Shown: positions 1-8,956, counted from the first letter of the stretch. The stretch: 64,000 bases of DNA from Pseudomonadota bacterium (GCA_023398955.1 JAEWRL010000189.1:1-64000), one strand, 5' to 3'. Numbers and translations are program-made. The notes: a model not told the origin generated them from the sequence alone.

Positions 1-240
1 GCCGAGCAGAGCAGACGCAGGTTCGAGAGGTCCCGCTGGCCGCCGAGGCAATGGGGCTCGATGTGATCGATTTGGAGAAAGTGTGTCTCGCTGCAACGGC
101 GGCCGTGCTCGTCCGTCCACGTGCAACGTTCGCCGTCACGCTCGACGAGCTTCCGTCGCAAGCCGGCCTCGATGTAGCGCGGCCCGCGCGGTGCCGCGAC
201 GGCTCTGTCCGCCGAGCGCCTGCGCCAGGGCCGCGCTTTG
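1..240 (-). pseudogene. HNH endonuclease C-terminal fragment, truncated
   Basis: Reading the minus strand from about 180 down to the window edge gives an HNH-nuclease C-terminal region: RYIEAGLRRKLVERDGERC, then a second Cys in GRRC, then QIDHIEPHCLGG and DLSNLRLLC. These match the Cys-pair, DH and N-L-x-L-C elements of HNH proteins. The gene continues past base 1. Upstream the frame stays open to a TAG at 456-458, but it contains no ATG or GTG, and the only TTG (about 161-163) lies inside the domain. The residues encoded above about 240 look noncoding. I therefore read this as a gene that has lost its N-terminal part. The domain family is fairly certain; that the gene is broken is inferred from the missing start. 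Confidence 0.65.
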
Positions 241-561
241 ACACTCGAGCGTGCCCGTTTAGTCCAAGCGCACCTATCGAACCGGATGACGACGGCGTTG
301 CTAGCTTTCGTCGGGCTCGGGCCCCAGAACCGCTGTACTGAGGCACCATGTCGGCGGAAGAGACCTGGTCGAGCAGCCTCAGGAGTCGCCGCGCCGCGAT
401 CACCGGCGACACTCGGCTGAAGAACGTGAAAGCGTCGCCGTGAGCTCGGAGGAGGCTACGGGACGGGCAGCGCTGAGATAGGATGGGAGGGAGCTCTGCC
501 GGAACCAACAGAGCACCATCCACCACGGGGCTGTCGCGACATCCGACGCGAGGATACAATC
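241..561. other. Intergenic stretch, no gene seen
   Basis: This roughly 320-base stretch lies between the HNH fragment and the end of the FHA-Wzz gene. Short open frames exist on both strands but none has family motifs or a credible ribosome-binding site. It may be decayed 5' sequence of the HNH gene. No clear terminator hairpin was found. Confidence 0.4.
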
Positions 562-2682
562 TCACCGAGCTGCGACAGCTGCCCTCAGTTCCGGTGTCTC
601 ACGCACCAGCCGACGCAACTCCACGATGGCGCCCCATGCCAGGGCCAACATCAACCCGATCACAAACCCGATCCCAACCCTCAGCAGCAGCGCTTTCCTC
701 AGTTGGATGCCAAGCGAGTGTGGCGGTGTCACGACCTCGTACCGCGCCTCTGCGCTTGCACGGTCGAGATCCCTCTGCACTTGTGCCTGCCTCAGGCGCT
801 CAACGAGCCTCGAGTGCATCGCCTTGTCGGTCTCGTAGGTGCGGGTCAAGCGCACGTGCTCTGCCTCTACCGTCGGCATCACAGCGACCGTATCAGTAAT
901 CTCGCCAAGCTGGCCGTCGATACTCGAGAGCTCGCTCCGGGCAGCGTTCAGTGCGACCTGGAGCGCTACCACCTGGTCCTTGAGCTGGGTGTAGGCCGGG
1001 TTCGCCATCCGTTCCAAATCGCTGACCTCGGAACGCGCGGCCTCCTCGGCCTTCCTCTCGAAGGATACGACCTCACGCTCGAGTCTCTCGACCTCGGGGT
1101 GGTCTGGGCCCAAACCGCTCGCGCGTGCTTGCTCCAGTCGGCGTTGAGCGTCAGTCAACGACTGGCGATACGGAATCGCCGTCGCCACCTTCGCTTCAAT
1201 CAACGGTGATTCACGCGCGAGTTGGTCTCTGGCCAAGGCCAACTCTCCCTGGAGTCGAGCCATCTGCGCGCGCAGCGTTCCCTGCCGACCCTGAAGCTCC
1301 CCTGCTGCGGCAAGCCTTCCGCTAGCGTGTTCAGGCAACTCGAGGAGGTGTTCAGATTTGAACTCCTTCAGCTGCTGTTCCGTCCGCAGCAGCGCGGCGT
1401 TCTTTTCCGTCACGAGCTTGGACAAGAAATCGATCTGCGATTGGGTAACGCGAAGGGTCTTCTGCACCTCCTCACGAACGTACCGTTCGAGATGTTCGTT
1501 CAGGAACTGGATTGTCGCATGCGGCTCATGCGTATGAATGGACCCGCGAAACACGCCCGGACGCTCTCGGCTCAGTTCCAGTTGGTTTGCTGTCCTGCGC
1601 ACCAAGGCAGCGGGCGGATCTGGGTTGCCGGTCTCAACGAACGTATCGCGCACCAGCGCCGGCTCAGCGAAGCTTCCGATCGCCCGGCTGTAGAACTGCT
1701 CCTCTTCGCCCCTATTGGAGGCCCGGCCCTTCTCCAGTGGGTTCTCCGGCGGCTCCCAGCGCAGTCCTATCTCGAACTCGACTTCGCTCGGCGGCGGCTT
1801 CATCAACAGACTTGCAAGTCCCAGGGCACCACCCAGCGCCGGCAGTACGAGGAGTTTCCGCCAGTGACGACGGAGCATCGCAAGCAACCGAAACATCCGA
1901 TGCAGCGTCTGGACCAGGTTCGGCCCTTCGTCTGTGATGCCTTGTATTCGCCCTGCGGGCGCACCAATCCACTGCGGTGAGGTGATACCCGCGACCTGGG
2001 GCAGAAGGCCGTGCGATGGGTGCCTCGAGTCGGCGACGAGCTCTGCCCGCGGCCCCGCGCCGGCGAGGTGGATGGGTATGGTTCCACCAACCCCCTCACT
2101 CTCCTCTGTCAGAAAGACATAGGCCGTATCCGCGACTTCGATGACGTCCCCATCCCGCAGAAACACGGTTCTCTCTACGATCCGACCGTTCAGCAACGTG
2201 CCGTTCGTGGACTCGAGATCACGCAAGCGAAATCGGTCACCAGCGCGCTCGATCGCGGCATGCTCGCTCGACGCAGCCTTGCTCGACATCGGAAGGACCG
2301 CGGCCTCGCTACGACCGAGTATCCAGGGGCGGTCTCCGAACAACGGTAGCGTCCTACCGGCCCGATCCCCCCGAAGAACGACCAGATGAGCAGCTGGTCG
2401 TTCCTCGGCATCCACATCACCGGATGGTCCAACTGGTGATGGCTGGACACGCTCCAGAGCGCGATCCAGCTTGCCCTCGAGGTCGGTCAGCTCCCCTGCA
2501 ACGTCGCCCTCAGGGCCTCTCAACTCGGACGTCGCTCTCTGTTCTCGTGCTTCGGGGTCTCCTGCTCCGGTGCCGCTCGCGAGAGAGCCCCTCTCTCGGG
2601 CGCTGCTAGGGGCAGTGTGACGAGAGTTCGGAGCTGCGCTCCCTGGAGTATCGATCGGCGTAACAGCGTGAGGTCGACTCAT
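562..2682 (-). CDS. FHA domain-Wzz/GumC chain-length determinant fusion
   Basis: This 706-residue protein joins two modules rarely seen together. Residues about 97-191 form a forkhead-associated domain: the GR pair at 123-124, SSEH at 138-141, STNGT at 158-162 and the following N match the phosphothreonine-binding loops. After a linker, a membrane segment (about 277-293), a long coiled-coil middle (heptad-like E/L/R/Q) and a second membrane segment (about 665-686) give the Wzz/GumC polysaccharide co-polymerase layout, which controls O-antigen or exopolysaccharide chain length in the inner membrane. No Walker-type BY-kinase domain follows the last helix. The start overlaps the stop of the upstream kinase gene by four bases (ATGA), so the two are translationally coupled. 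The FHA domain would face the cytoplasm and could read a phosphothreonine made by the neighbouring kinase; that link is inference. Confidence 0.85.
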   Translation of the reverse strand: MSRPHAVTPIDTPGSAAPNSRHTAPSSARERGSLASGTGAGDPEAREQRATSELRGPEGDVAGELTDLEGKLDRALERVQPSPVGPSGDVDAEERPAAHLVVLRGDRAGRTLPLFGDRPWILGRSEAAVLPMSSKAASSEHAAIERAGDRFRLRDLESTNGTLLNGRIVERTVFLRDGDVIEVADTAYVFLTEESEGVGGTIPIHLAGAGPRAELVADSRHPSHGLLPQVAGITSPQWIGAPAGRIQGITDEGPNLVQTLHRMFRLLAMLRRHWRKLLVLPALGGALGLASLLMKPPPSEVEFEIGLRWEPPENPLEKGRASNRGEEEQFYSRAIGSFAEPALVRDTFVETGNPDPPAALVRRTANQLELSRERPGVFRGSIHTHEPHATIQFLNEHLERYVREEVQKTLRVTQSQIDFLSKLVTEKNAALLRTEQQLKEFKSEHLLELPEHASGRLAAAGELQGRQGTLRAQMARLQGELALARDQLARESPLIEAKVATAIPYRQSLTDAQRRLEQARASGLGPDHPEVERLEREVVSFERKAEEAARSEVSDLERMANPAYTQLKDQVVALQVALNAARSELSSIDGQLGEITDTVAVMPTVEAEHVRLTRTYETDKAMHSRLVERLRQAQVQRDLDRASAEARYEVVTPPHSLGIQLRKALLLRVGIGFVIGLMLALAWGAIVELRRLVRETPELRAAVAAR

Positions 2683-4967
2683 GGCTCCCCATCATCGGGC
2701 TGCTCGGAGGCCAGCTGACGCGGCGTCTCGGCGCTCGTTGGCTTGTGCTTCAGGTCCGCTGCGAATCCCCCTGTGTCGGTATCCGCGGTAGTTCGGGTAT
2801 CGAGATTTGCCTCGATGTCGTGGGGCTCCCCACGTTGCGTCCTTTCGACCACTGGCGGCGCTTCCCCAAGGTCCAGCCGGAAGAGGGACCCGAGAACCTC
2901 CGGAAACAAGGCACTCACCAGGATGATTGCGATCGTCATGAGCGAGGCCGCTATCAACAGGGCGCTCCTGCGACTGAACCGCTCCTTCTCTAGCAGCCGA
3001 GACGTTGGTTCGCTCTGTTCCGCTCCACCTGGCGTCTGCACGCCGGCTTGTATACCGTTTACCGCTCCGGTCGTGAAAACACCAGGTTCGCGCCGAGCAC
3101 GAGGCCACTCCGTCTTAGGAGCCTCGCCGCGCTCCGCGGCACGCTGCGCCTCCAGCTCCGGCGCGGCAACCGCGCGGACCCACTGACCGACGACTTCCGC
3201 AGAAGGCATCAAGTTCTCCTGAACTGCGACGCGCCGCAGCTCCACCAGCATCTCTGCGGCAGAATGGAACCTTCGCTCCGGGTCACGCTCCAAGGCGCGC
3301 AGACAGACGGCGTCAATAGCTGCGGGTGGATGCAGCCCAACCTGACTCGGCCGCGGAATGTCACGGTGAACGACTTGCCAAAGGGTTTCGTCCACCGTTT
3401 CCCCTTGAAACAGCGGGATTCCGGTGAGCGCCTCATACAGCACGACACCCATGGAAAAGACATCGGAGCGCGGGTCTAGTTGCCCACCAAGTGCTTGCTC
3501 GGGAGAGGCGTACCGTGCCTTGCCTCGCGTCGTGGTTCGAGCCGGCAGACTGTGCGCACGGGCGACACCAAAATCGCTGAGCCTGCATGTTCCCTCGACA
3601 CCGATGAGCAGGTTCTCGGGAGACACATCACAGTGAACCAAACCAGCGCTGGCCCCCGTCTCGTCCGTCATGACGTGAGCGGCGTGGAGGCCGTTCAGCG
3701 CGTCCATGACGATCGACAGAACCACGGAAGAGTGGAGCTTTCCGCGCCCCCTCGCGAGCAGAGTCTGAAGGCTGCAGCCTTCGACGTAGTCCATCACGAG
3801 GTACGGCTGAGAATCGTGAAGGGCGGCATCGACGACTGCGACGATGTTCGGATGATGCAGGCGCGAAGCCAGATAGATCTCACCAAGGAACAGCCGCTCG
3901 GCCTCGGAACCGGGGTCCACTCGCTGCCGCAATACCTTCAGCGCATACAGGCGTCTAAACCCAAGCTCGCCCTGCGCCCGACACAGGTAGACAGTGCCCA
4001 TGCCTCCGCGTCCGAGCCTGCACAGAACCTCGTAGCGGCCAACGTAGCACCGGTTACCCGACTCGCGCTGCTCACGGGATGCTGTCTGCTTTCGAGGCTC
4101 GGTGTCTCCTGACTCTTCAGGAAGGGGCGCTCCGTGACCGCCAGAGTGCCTCCCATCCATGCCAGGGAGGAAGGATCCATGGATCAGTGTCTTCGCCCGA
4201 GACAACTCACGCGGGCCAGCTGCGGACGGGGTGCCCTTGAGGGGAACGCTCTTCCCCTCCACACCATACCCATTTCCGCTGTCAAGCGGGCCTTTCGGGA
4301 CGACGGGACCAAACGAGGAGGAGTCGGCAAGGATCCGCACCAGCTTCAGCAGGCCCGCGCGGTGCAGAGAGTGAATGGTTTCCAGCACCTCGACGGCATC
4401 CATGCCGGCGCATTCCACTACCTCTCGCACGGTCCGCTGCCCATCAAGCAACTCGAAGACGAGCGGCTCCCTTCCACCGTCGGGGCTGGGGATAGGACAG
4501 AGGGGTGCCGAAGGCGCCAGGACGGCATGAATGCCCGGCTCGCGCGCTGCCAACTCCCGAAACCGCTGCCGTTTGGCAGCGCCGTTCTGTAGAAGCCGCG
4601 CTGCGGAGCCATGGATGGTTCTGTCGCGTTCGACGACGCAATAGTAAACCTCAAAGCGGCCGGACTCGACTCCTGCGAGCTGCTCGACTGCAGCCTCCCC
4701 GGCGAGCCTCCCCATTGTCGCGTCGATCAGCGTCCCATTTCGAAACCAAATATGGCAAGGGTCGGACGCGGCATGGACGCGCAGCTCCGCACTCCTTCCA
4801 GAGCTGCCAAGCGTAGACAACAGCTCGATCAGCGGCGTCGCCGCCAGATCGCCACGCAGCGCGACGTGGCCGTCTGCACCCTTTCGCAAAAGCTCTTGGG
4901 TCTCCGGCGGGCCATCCCCAGAGTTCGGGTCGGTCCTCAACTGCACTCCCACACTCGCGCTAGCCAT
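2679..4967 (-). CDS. Ser/Thr protein kinase with N-terminal DUF4388-like domain
   Basis: This Hanks-type kinase has 762 residues from the ATG at 4967. Residues about 33-115 resemble the DUF4388/PatA-N domain (GDLAATPLIELLSTLG, later WFRNGTLIDA), common in deltaproteobacterial signalling proteins, followed by a possible winged-helix segment (about 165-210). The kinase domain starts near 311: glycine loop GRGGMGTVY, Lys344 in ALKV, catalytic HCDVSPENL (445-453, HCD in place of HRD), DFG at 465-467 and ASPEQ. A single membrane helix lies near 667-687 with a roughly 75-residue acidic/polar tail outside. The frame also allows a TTG start at 5039, but this would overlap the upstream PhzF-like gene; the ATG leaves a four-base gap. 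The stop overlaps the FHA-Wzz start (ATGA). Its position suggests control of exopolysaccharide assembly. Confidence 0.88.
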   Translation of the reverse strand: MASASVGVQLRTDPNSGDGPPETQELLRKGADGHVALRGDLAATPLIELLSTLGSSGRSAELRVHAASDPCHIWFRNGTLIDATMGRLAGEAAVEQLAGVESGRFEVYYCVVERDRTIHGSAARLLQNGAAKRQRFRELAAREPGIHAVLAPSAPLCPIPSPDGGREPLVFELLDGQRTVREVVECAGMDAVEVLETIHSLHRAGLLKLVRILADSSSFGPVVPKGPLDSGNGYGVEGKSVPLKGTPSAAGPRELSRAKTLIHGSFLPGMDGRHSGGHGAPLPEESGDTEPRKQTASREQRESGNRCYVGRYEVLCRLGRGGMGTVYLCRAQGELGFRRLYALKVLRQRVDPGSEAERLFLGEIYLASRLHHPNIVAVVDAALHDSQPYLVMDYVEGCSLQTLLARGRGKLHSSVVLSIVMDALNGLHAAHVMTDETGASAGLVHCDVSPENLLIGVEGTCRLSDFGVARAHSLPARTTTRGKARYASPEQALGGQLDPRSDVFSMGVVLYEALTGIPLFQGETVDETLWQVVHRDIPRPSQVGLHPPAAIDAVCLRALERDPERRFHSAAEMLVELRRVAVQENLMPSAEVVGQWVRAVAAPELEAQRAAERGEAPKTEWPRARREPGVFTTGAVNGIQAGVQTPGGAEQSEPTSRLLEKERFSRRSALLIAASLMTIAIILVSALFPEVLGSLFRLDLGEAPPVVERTQRGEPHDIEANLDTRTTADTDTGGFAADLKHKPTSAETPRQLASEQPDDGEP

Positions 4968-4971
4968 GGGA

Positions 4972-5931
4972 TCAACTCGCCAGTCCCTCGACCCGAGCCC
5001 GAAGCCGCCCCTCCCCCACGCATAGACATTGGCCTCCAACCCTTACGGAAGTGACCTGCGTCGCATCGCGTTCCACGAGCGCATGCAAATAGCTCGGGCG
5101 GTCCACCTCCGCACCCTGCTCGAAGAGCATCCGCTGAGGCGATTCTGCAGAGACCAAGCCATAGTGAACGAGGTAAGCAGCAAGCGGACCGCACGCCGCC
5201 TCCGTGGCAGATTCTTCGGCTGGCTCCATGTCTGGAGCGAAAACTCGCATCTCCGCCGTGGCGGTCGCGCGCTCCGCCTCCAGTGTAAACGCAAGAAGCC
5301 GCGATGCCTCGAACTGACGAATCGTTCGCTCCCAAATGTCTCGACGCAGCCTGATTTCCTTGAGCGCATCCCTATTTCTCAGTGGGATGATCAAGAAGGG
5401 AGTCCCCGATGACGCAGACCGGACCGGCATCCCCGGCAGTGCCGCCGAAGGACTAAGGCCCAAGGTCGCGTAAGCCGCGTCCTCGTCGGGATAGACGGCT
5501 CCGAGTTCCGGAATGGGCTTTCGAATTGTGAGGACCTGCGCAAGACTCGATACGGACACTGCCCCGTTCTCAGACTCGAGCAACATGCGCCGCGTGGAGA
5601 GCGGCGGCGGACGCCGCGTTTCGAGTTCCAGCGCGAACGCTGTCCCGAGCGCAGGGGAGCGGCAATACGGCACCTCCTCGTGCGCCGTAAACACCCTCAC
5701 GCGCGGCGGGCTCCCATCGTTGGACGGCAGGACGAAAGCCGTCTGGGCGCGGTTCAGCTCATGGGCGATTCGCTGCATGGTCTTCGGGAGTAGCCCTCGA
5801 GCATCCAGGAACACCGCTAGCGGAACGCCGGTGAACGGCTGTTCGGCGAACACATCGATCAAAAGATACCGAAACTCGCGAGCTTCCGTCCTTAGCCCGA
5901 AGTACTCGTTGCTGCTAGTTATCATCGTCAT
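4972..5931 (-). CDS. PhzF-family isomerase/epimerase-like protein
   Basis: This 319-residue protein has the opening of the PhzF family (diaminopimelate-epimerase fold): YLLIDVFAEQPFTGVPLAVF, then ELNRAQTAFVLPS where PhzF proteins have a conserved E-x(n)-T-x-F segment, and RVRVFTAHEEVPYCRSPALG (family F-T-P-x-x-E-x-P-x-x-G-H-x-x-x-G). The usual P and GH of that motif are replaced here (FTAHEEVPYCRSP), so catalysis may differ. The substrate cannot be predicted. It lies 46 bases after the CpsF-type glycosyltransferase gene and four bases before the kinase start, so all four genes probably share one transcript. A PhzF homologue inside an exopolysaccharide unit is unusual; it might modify a precursor or be a passenger. 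Confidence 0.75.
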   Translation of the reverse strand: MTMITSSNEYFGLRTEAREFRYLLIDVFAEQPFTGVPLAVFLDARGLLPKTMQRIAHELNRAQTAFVLPSNDGSPPRVRVFTAHEEVPYCRSPALGTAFALELETRRPPPLSTRRMLLESENGAVSVSSLAQVLTIRKPIPELGAVYPDEDAAYATLGLSPSAALPGMPVRSASSGTPFLIIPLRNRDALKEIRLRRDIWERTIRQFEASRLLAFTLEAERATATAEMRVFAPDMEPAEESATEAACGPLAAYLVHYGLVSAESPQRMLFEQGAEVDRPSYLHALVERDATQVTSVRVGGQCLCVGEGRLRARVEGLAS

Positions 5932-5977
5932 ACACCTTCACCGGCACCGCCCTATGCATGCATTGGGCCGCTCCACT

Positions 5978-6748
5978 TCACTGCGGTAGCTCGAGGCGCC
6001 GTGTTCGCACCTCAGTCCAGAGTAGACCCGGTAACGCCAGCGCATCGCGCAAGTACCTTCTCCCGAGCCGCCCCGGCTCGCGGCTCACTCGATACAACCA
6101 CTCGAGGCCAGACCGCCTCATCCAGCTAGGAGCGCGCACGCGCTCCCCTGCCAAGAAGTCGATCGTGGCGCCAGCGCAGATGGCCACACGTGCGGCGAGT
6201 TGCGCCTTGTGCCGTGTTGCCCAAATCTCCTGCTTGGGTGCGCCCAGCCCCAAGATCAGGACGTCAGGGTGCGCTTCCTCAATTCGCCTCAGAATTCCCG
6301 CTGTCTGCTCGGCCTCCGCCTCGAAGCCAGGCGGTGGACTATATGTACCCACGACCCGAACGAAAGGAAACTGCTCCTCGATGGTTCGCTTTGCGCGCAC
6401 GGCAACCCCCTCCGCGGCGCCCAACAAATAGACGGTGAGCGGACGCGTGGTGGCCGCAAACAGCGCGGGAACCAGATCGCTGCCAGCTACCCGCTCCGGC
6501 AGCCGACGCTTTGAAAGCCTTGACGCGAGCACGAGTGGCTGGCCGTCCGCGAGAACTAAATCGGCCGCTCTGTAGGCGTCCCGCAGTCGTTCATCCCTCT
6601 GAAACACGACGGCGTGGTCGAGGTTCGGTGTAACGACGACGCGGCAGCCATCGCCCGTCGCAGCCCACATCAAGATCTGGTCGACGGCCTGCACCATGCT
6701 GACGGCGTGGATTTCGACGCCAAACACCGCGATTGACTCCATAGGCAC
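5978..6748 (-). CDS. WecG/TagA/CpsF family glycosyltransferase
   Basis: This 256-residue protein is normal length for the GT26 family, which transfers ManNAc-type or related sugars onto a polyprenyl-diphosphate-linked acceptor at the inner face of the membrane. Visible signatures are VTPNLDHAVVFQRD (the T-P-N-x-D motif carrying the catalytic Asp), ADLVLADGQPLV, GSDLVPALF, and LILGLGAPKQEIW (G-x-P-K-Q-E). The start is a GTG at 6748 with GGAG about nine bases upstream; a second start (ATG) lies two codons later. It is the first gene of the leftward exopolysaccharide unit. The divergent neighbour encodes the initiating sugar-phosphate transferase, so the two enzymes probably act in succession on the same lipid carrier. 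Confidence 0.9.
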   Translation of the reverse strand: MPMESIAVFGVEIHAVSMVQAVDQILMWAATGDGCRVVVTPNLDHAVVFQRDERLRDAYRAADLVLADGQPLVLASRLSKRRLPERVAGSDLVPALFAATTRPLTVYLLGAAEGVAVRAKRTIEEQFPFVRVVGTYSPPPGFEAEAEQTAGILRRIEEAHPDVLILGLGAPKQEIWATRHKAQLAARVAICAGATIDFLAGERVRAPSWMRRSGLEWLYRVSREPGRLGRRYLRDALALPGLLWTEVRTRRLELPQ

Positions 6749-7212
6749 TGCTTAGCTCTCCGTTAGGTTGAGAGTGTATAGTTCCCGGCAGCGAAACGGC
6801 ATCCACCGTGCAGGCGTTCCCGCGATTTGTATGCCCTGCCGCTTCTCCAGCGCTTTCCGCCTGTTCGGACAGCCCCGCACGCAGCAATTGTTTCGCGCGC
6901 GATCCGACTGGGGCGCACCGCCACAGGCGCACCAATGTCACCCCACATCGAATGAAAGAGCCCGGGGCACGCGCCCTCTACCGTGGCGGAATGCAACACG
7001 CTACAGGAAAGGGGCGCTCGCAAGGAGCACCTCGACGATGTGAGCTGGCCCGCGAGTACTGTGAGTCATGATGCCATACACATGCTGGGGGACGAGTAGG
7101 TTCCGCCTTGCGGTCGGCGTAACCCGCGCTTCCCGAGCACACCCCAAACTCCACATTGCAGTGCCATCGATACCGGTGGCTCACCTAGCCTGCCACTTGC
7201 ATACTCCTGGGC
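6749..7212. promoter_or_regulatory. Divergent intergenic region between two polysaccharide genes
   Basis: This 464-base region separates the leftward glycosyltransferase unit from the rightward sugar-phosphate transferase, so it must hold promoters for both. On the minus strand, 6934-6920 reads TGGTGCGCCTGTGGC. It has the GG-N10-GC spacing of a sigma-54 element but three mismatches elsewhere, so it is only a weak candidate. A TATACA hexamer on the minus strand near 6773 could be a sigma-70 -10 box. No credible gene is present; the short open frames lack motifs. Confidence 0.4.
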
Positions 7213-8634
7213 GTGAAACCGCAACGGAATGCTCTGTTCAGATCCGGTTTGCTCGTCGCCCACGCAGGCGAGATCGCGGTCGTCCAGCGAGTAGCAGACG
7301 GGGGCCTCATCCTGGCCGTGCACTGGCTACTATGCTCCGCCTACGACACCAGCTCGTGGAATCAGCTCAATTGGCTCGCGACAGCGGTGGCAGTCATTGG
7401 CTTTTACCTGTTCGCCGAAACCCAGGCTTTGTACCGCCCCTGGCGTGGCGCCAGTCTGATGCAGGAGGGCTGGCAGGTCATTTGGACATGGGCTCTCACG
7501 GTGCCGGTGCTGCTATTCTTGGGATTCGCCACGAAGACCACGATGGAGTTCTCGCGCGCCGTGACTGTTGCCTGGTTCGTCGCGGCCCCCATCACCCTGG
7601 TAATGTGGCGAGCTGGCTTTCGAGCCCTCCTCAGCAGCATTCGCTCTCGAGGCCATAACACCCGGCGCGTGGGCATTGCTGGCGCAACTGCGTGCGCGCA
7701 AAGGCTCGCTGAGACGCTCACGCGCAGCCCGAGTCTGGGGCTGCAGGTACACGGGATCTACGACGATCGAATCAAGCGGCGACACGCTATAACAGAGGCG
7801 CCCGTTCTTGGAGATCTGGATCGCTTGGTCGAACACGCAAAGGGAGGCGAGCTAGACGTTGTCTACGTCACACTTCCGCTTCGCGCAGAGACCCGGATCA
7901 CACAACTCGTCAGCCGGCTGGCAGACACCACCGCGACCGTCTATATTGTTCCAGAGTTTCACGCTTACGACCTGCTGGGCGCCCGCTGGCAGAAGGTAGG
8001 ACAGATCCCGGTGGTCAGCATCTTTGACTCGCCATTCCATGGCTTGGGAGGCTGGTACAAGAGGACAGAGGATCTGCTGCTGGGAAGCATCGCACTATGT
8101 ATCGTAGCGATCCCCATGTTGTTCATCGCACTCGCCATTAAGCTGGACTCCCGCGGACCAGTCTTCTTTCGACAAACGCGCTATGGCCTAAACGGAAAGC
8201 CCATTCGTGTATGGAAGTTCCGAACCATGACCGTCTGTGAGGATGGCGACGTGGTGCACCAAGCGACACGGAACGATTGCAGAATCACGCGCACCGGAGA
8301 AGTCCTTCGCCGATTGTCGCTCGACGAGCTACCACAGCTCTTCAACGTCCTTGCTGGTGGGATGTCCCTCGTTGGCCCGAGGCCCCATGCGGTTGCCCAC
8401 AACGAAGCCTATCGCGCGAAGATTCACGGGTACATGCTGCGTCACAAGGTGAAGCCCGGCATCACCGGCTGGGCTCAGGTGAACGGTTGGCGCGGAGAGA
8501 CCGACACGATCGATAAGATGGAGCAGCGAATCGCCCACGACTTGAGCTACATCCACAACTGGAGCCTTCTACTCGACATCAAAATAATATTCATGACGGT
8601 TTTTGACCGGAGAACCTGGAAGAACGCTTACTAG
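7213..8634 (+). CDS. Polyprenyl-phosphate sugar-1-phosphate transferase (EpsE/WbaP family)
   Basis: This 473-residue enzyme starts exopolysaccharide repeat synthesis by moving a sugar-1-phosphate from a nucleotide sugar to undecaprenyl phosphate. The N-terminal half has several membrane helices and a CoA-binding-like/Rossmann region (RVGIAGATACAQRLAETL). After a further helix (about 295-315) comes the catalytic bacterial sugar transferase domain: DSRGPVFFRQTRYGLNGKPI, VWKFRTM, LRRLSLDELPQLFNVL, GGMSLVGPRP, and the C-terminal KPGITGWAQVNGWRG. Length and order match the long glucose/galactose-phosphotransferase family; the sugar is not certain. It is transcribed away from the glycosyltransferase unit and ends just before a transposase remnant. 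Confidence 0.93.
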   Translation: MKPQRNALFRSGLLVAHAGEIAVVQRVADGGLILAVHWLLCSAYDTSSWNQLNWLATAVAVIGFYLFAETQALYRPWRGASLMQEGWQVIWTWALTVPVLLFLGFATKTTMEFSRAVTVAWFVAAPITLVMWRAGFRALLSSIRSRGHNTRRVGIAGATACAQRLAETLTRSPSLGLQVHGIYDDRIKRRHAITEAPVLGDLDRLVEHAKGGELDVVYVTLPLRAETRITQLVSRLADTTATVYIVPEFHAYDLLGARWQKVGQIPVVSIFDSPFHGLGGWYKRTEDLLLGSIALCIVAIPMLFIALAIKLDSRGPVFFRQTRYGLNGKPIRVWKFRTMTVCEDGDVVHQATRNDCRITRTGEVLRRLSLDELPQLFNVLAGGMSLVGPRPHAVAHNEAYRAKIHGYMLRHKVKPGITGWAQVNGWRGETDTIDKMEQRIAHDLSYIHNWSLLLDIKIIFMTVFDRRTWKNAY

Positions 8635-8653
8635 TACTACTACCCCAGTTATT

Positions 8654-8905
8654 TGGCCCAGAACGGACCGCAAGCGCTGTGGTGCTGCCCACGTCCCAGA
8701 TAGTGTGGTGTATCGGGCGAAGTGGCAGATAGCCCTCGACCTGGTTGAGCGAGCCGTGGATGCTGGTTATCTGCCGGGATTGGTATTGGCGACTGCTGGG
8801 TATGGAGACGTTGGTGATTTCGGCGACGGTCTGCGCAAAGACGGCCTCGCCTACGCTGTCGACGTCAAGAAGCATACTCGGGTGCAGCCACTCCGCTCGG
8901 ACGGT
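8654..8905 (+). pseudogene. IS701-like transposase fragment, decayed
   Basis: A translated stretch directly after the sugar transferase gene resembles the middle of IS701-type DDE transposases. Visible pieces are WPRTDRKRC, then AHVPDSVVYRAKWQIALDL, then GYLPGLVLATAGYGDVG, GDGLRKDGLAYAVDV and a final V-Q-P. In active relatives the fourth piece reads V-L-A-D-x-G-Y-G with a catalytic Asp; here that position is Thr. There is no start codon close to the homology and no N- or C-terminal transposase domain, and I could not see terminal inverted repeats. It is a dead remnant of an insertion between the wbaP-like gene and the exosortase operon. Family assignment is from memory of conserved blocks. 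Confidence 0.7.
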
Positions 8906-8956
8906 TCGATCTCCGAACGGATGTCAGTATCTCCCTCCCAGCCTCGCAGGCCAAAC

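Noticed and set aside
7158..7200. Possible sigma-54 element before the rightward sugar transferase
   Set aside because: GG and GC are present, but no pair has the required ten-base spacing.
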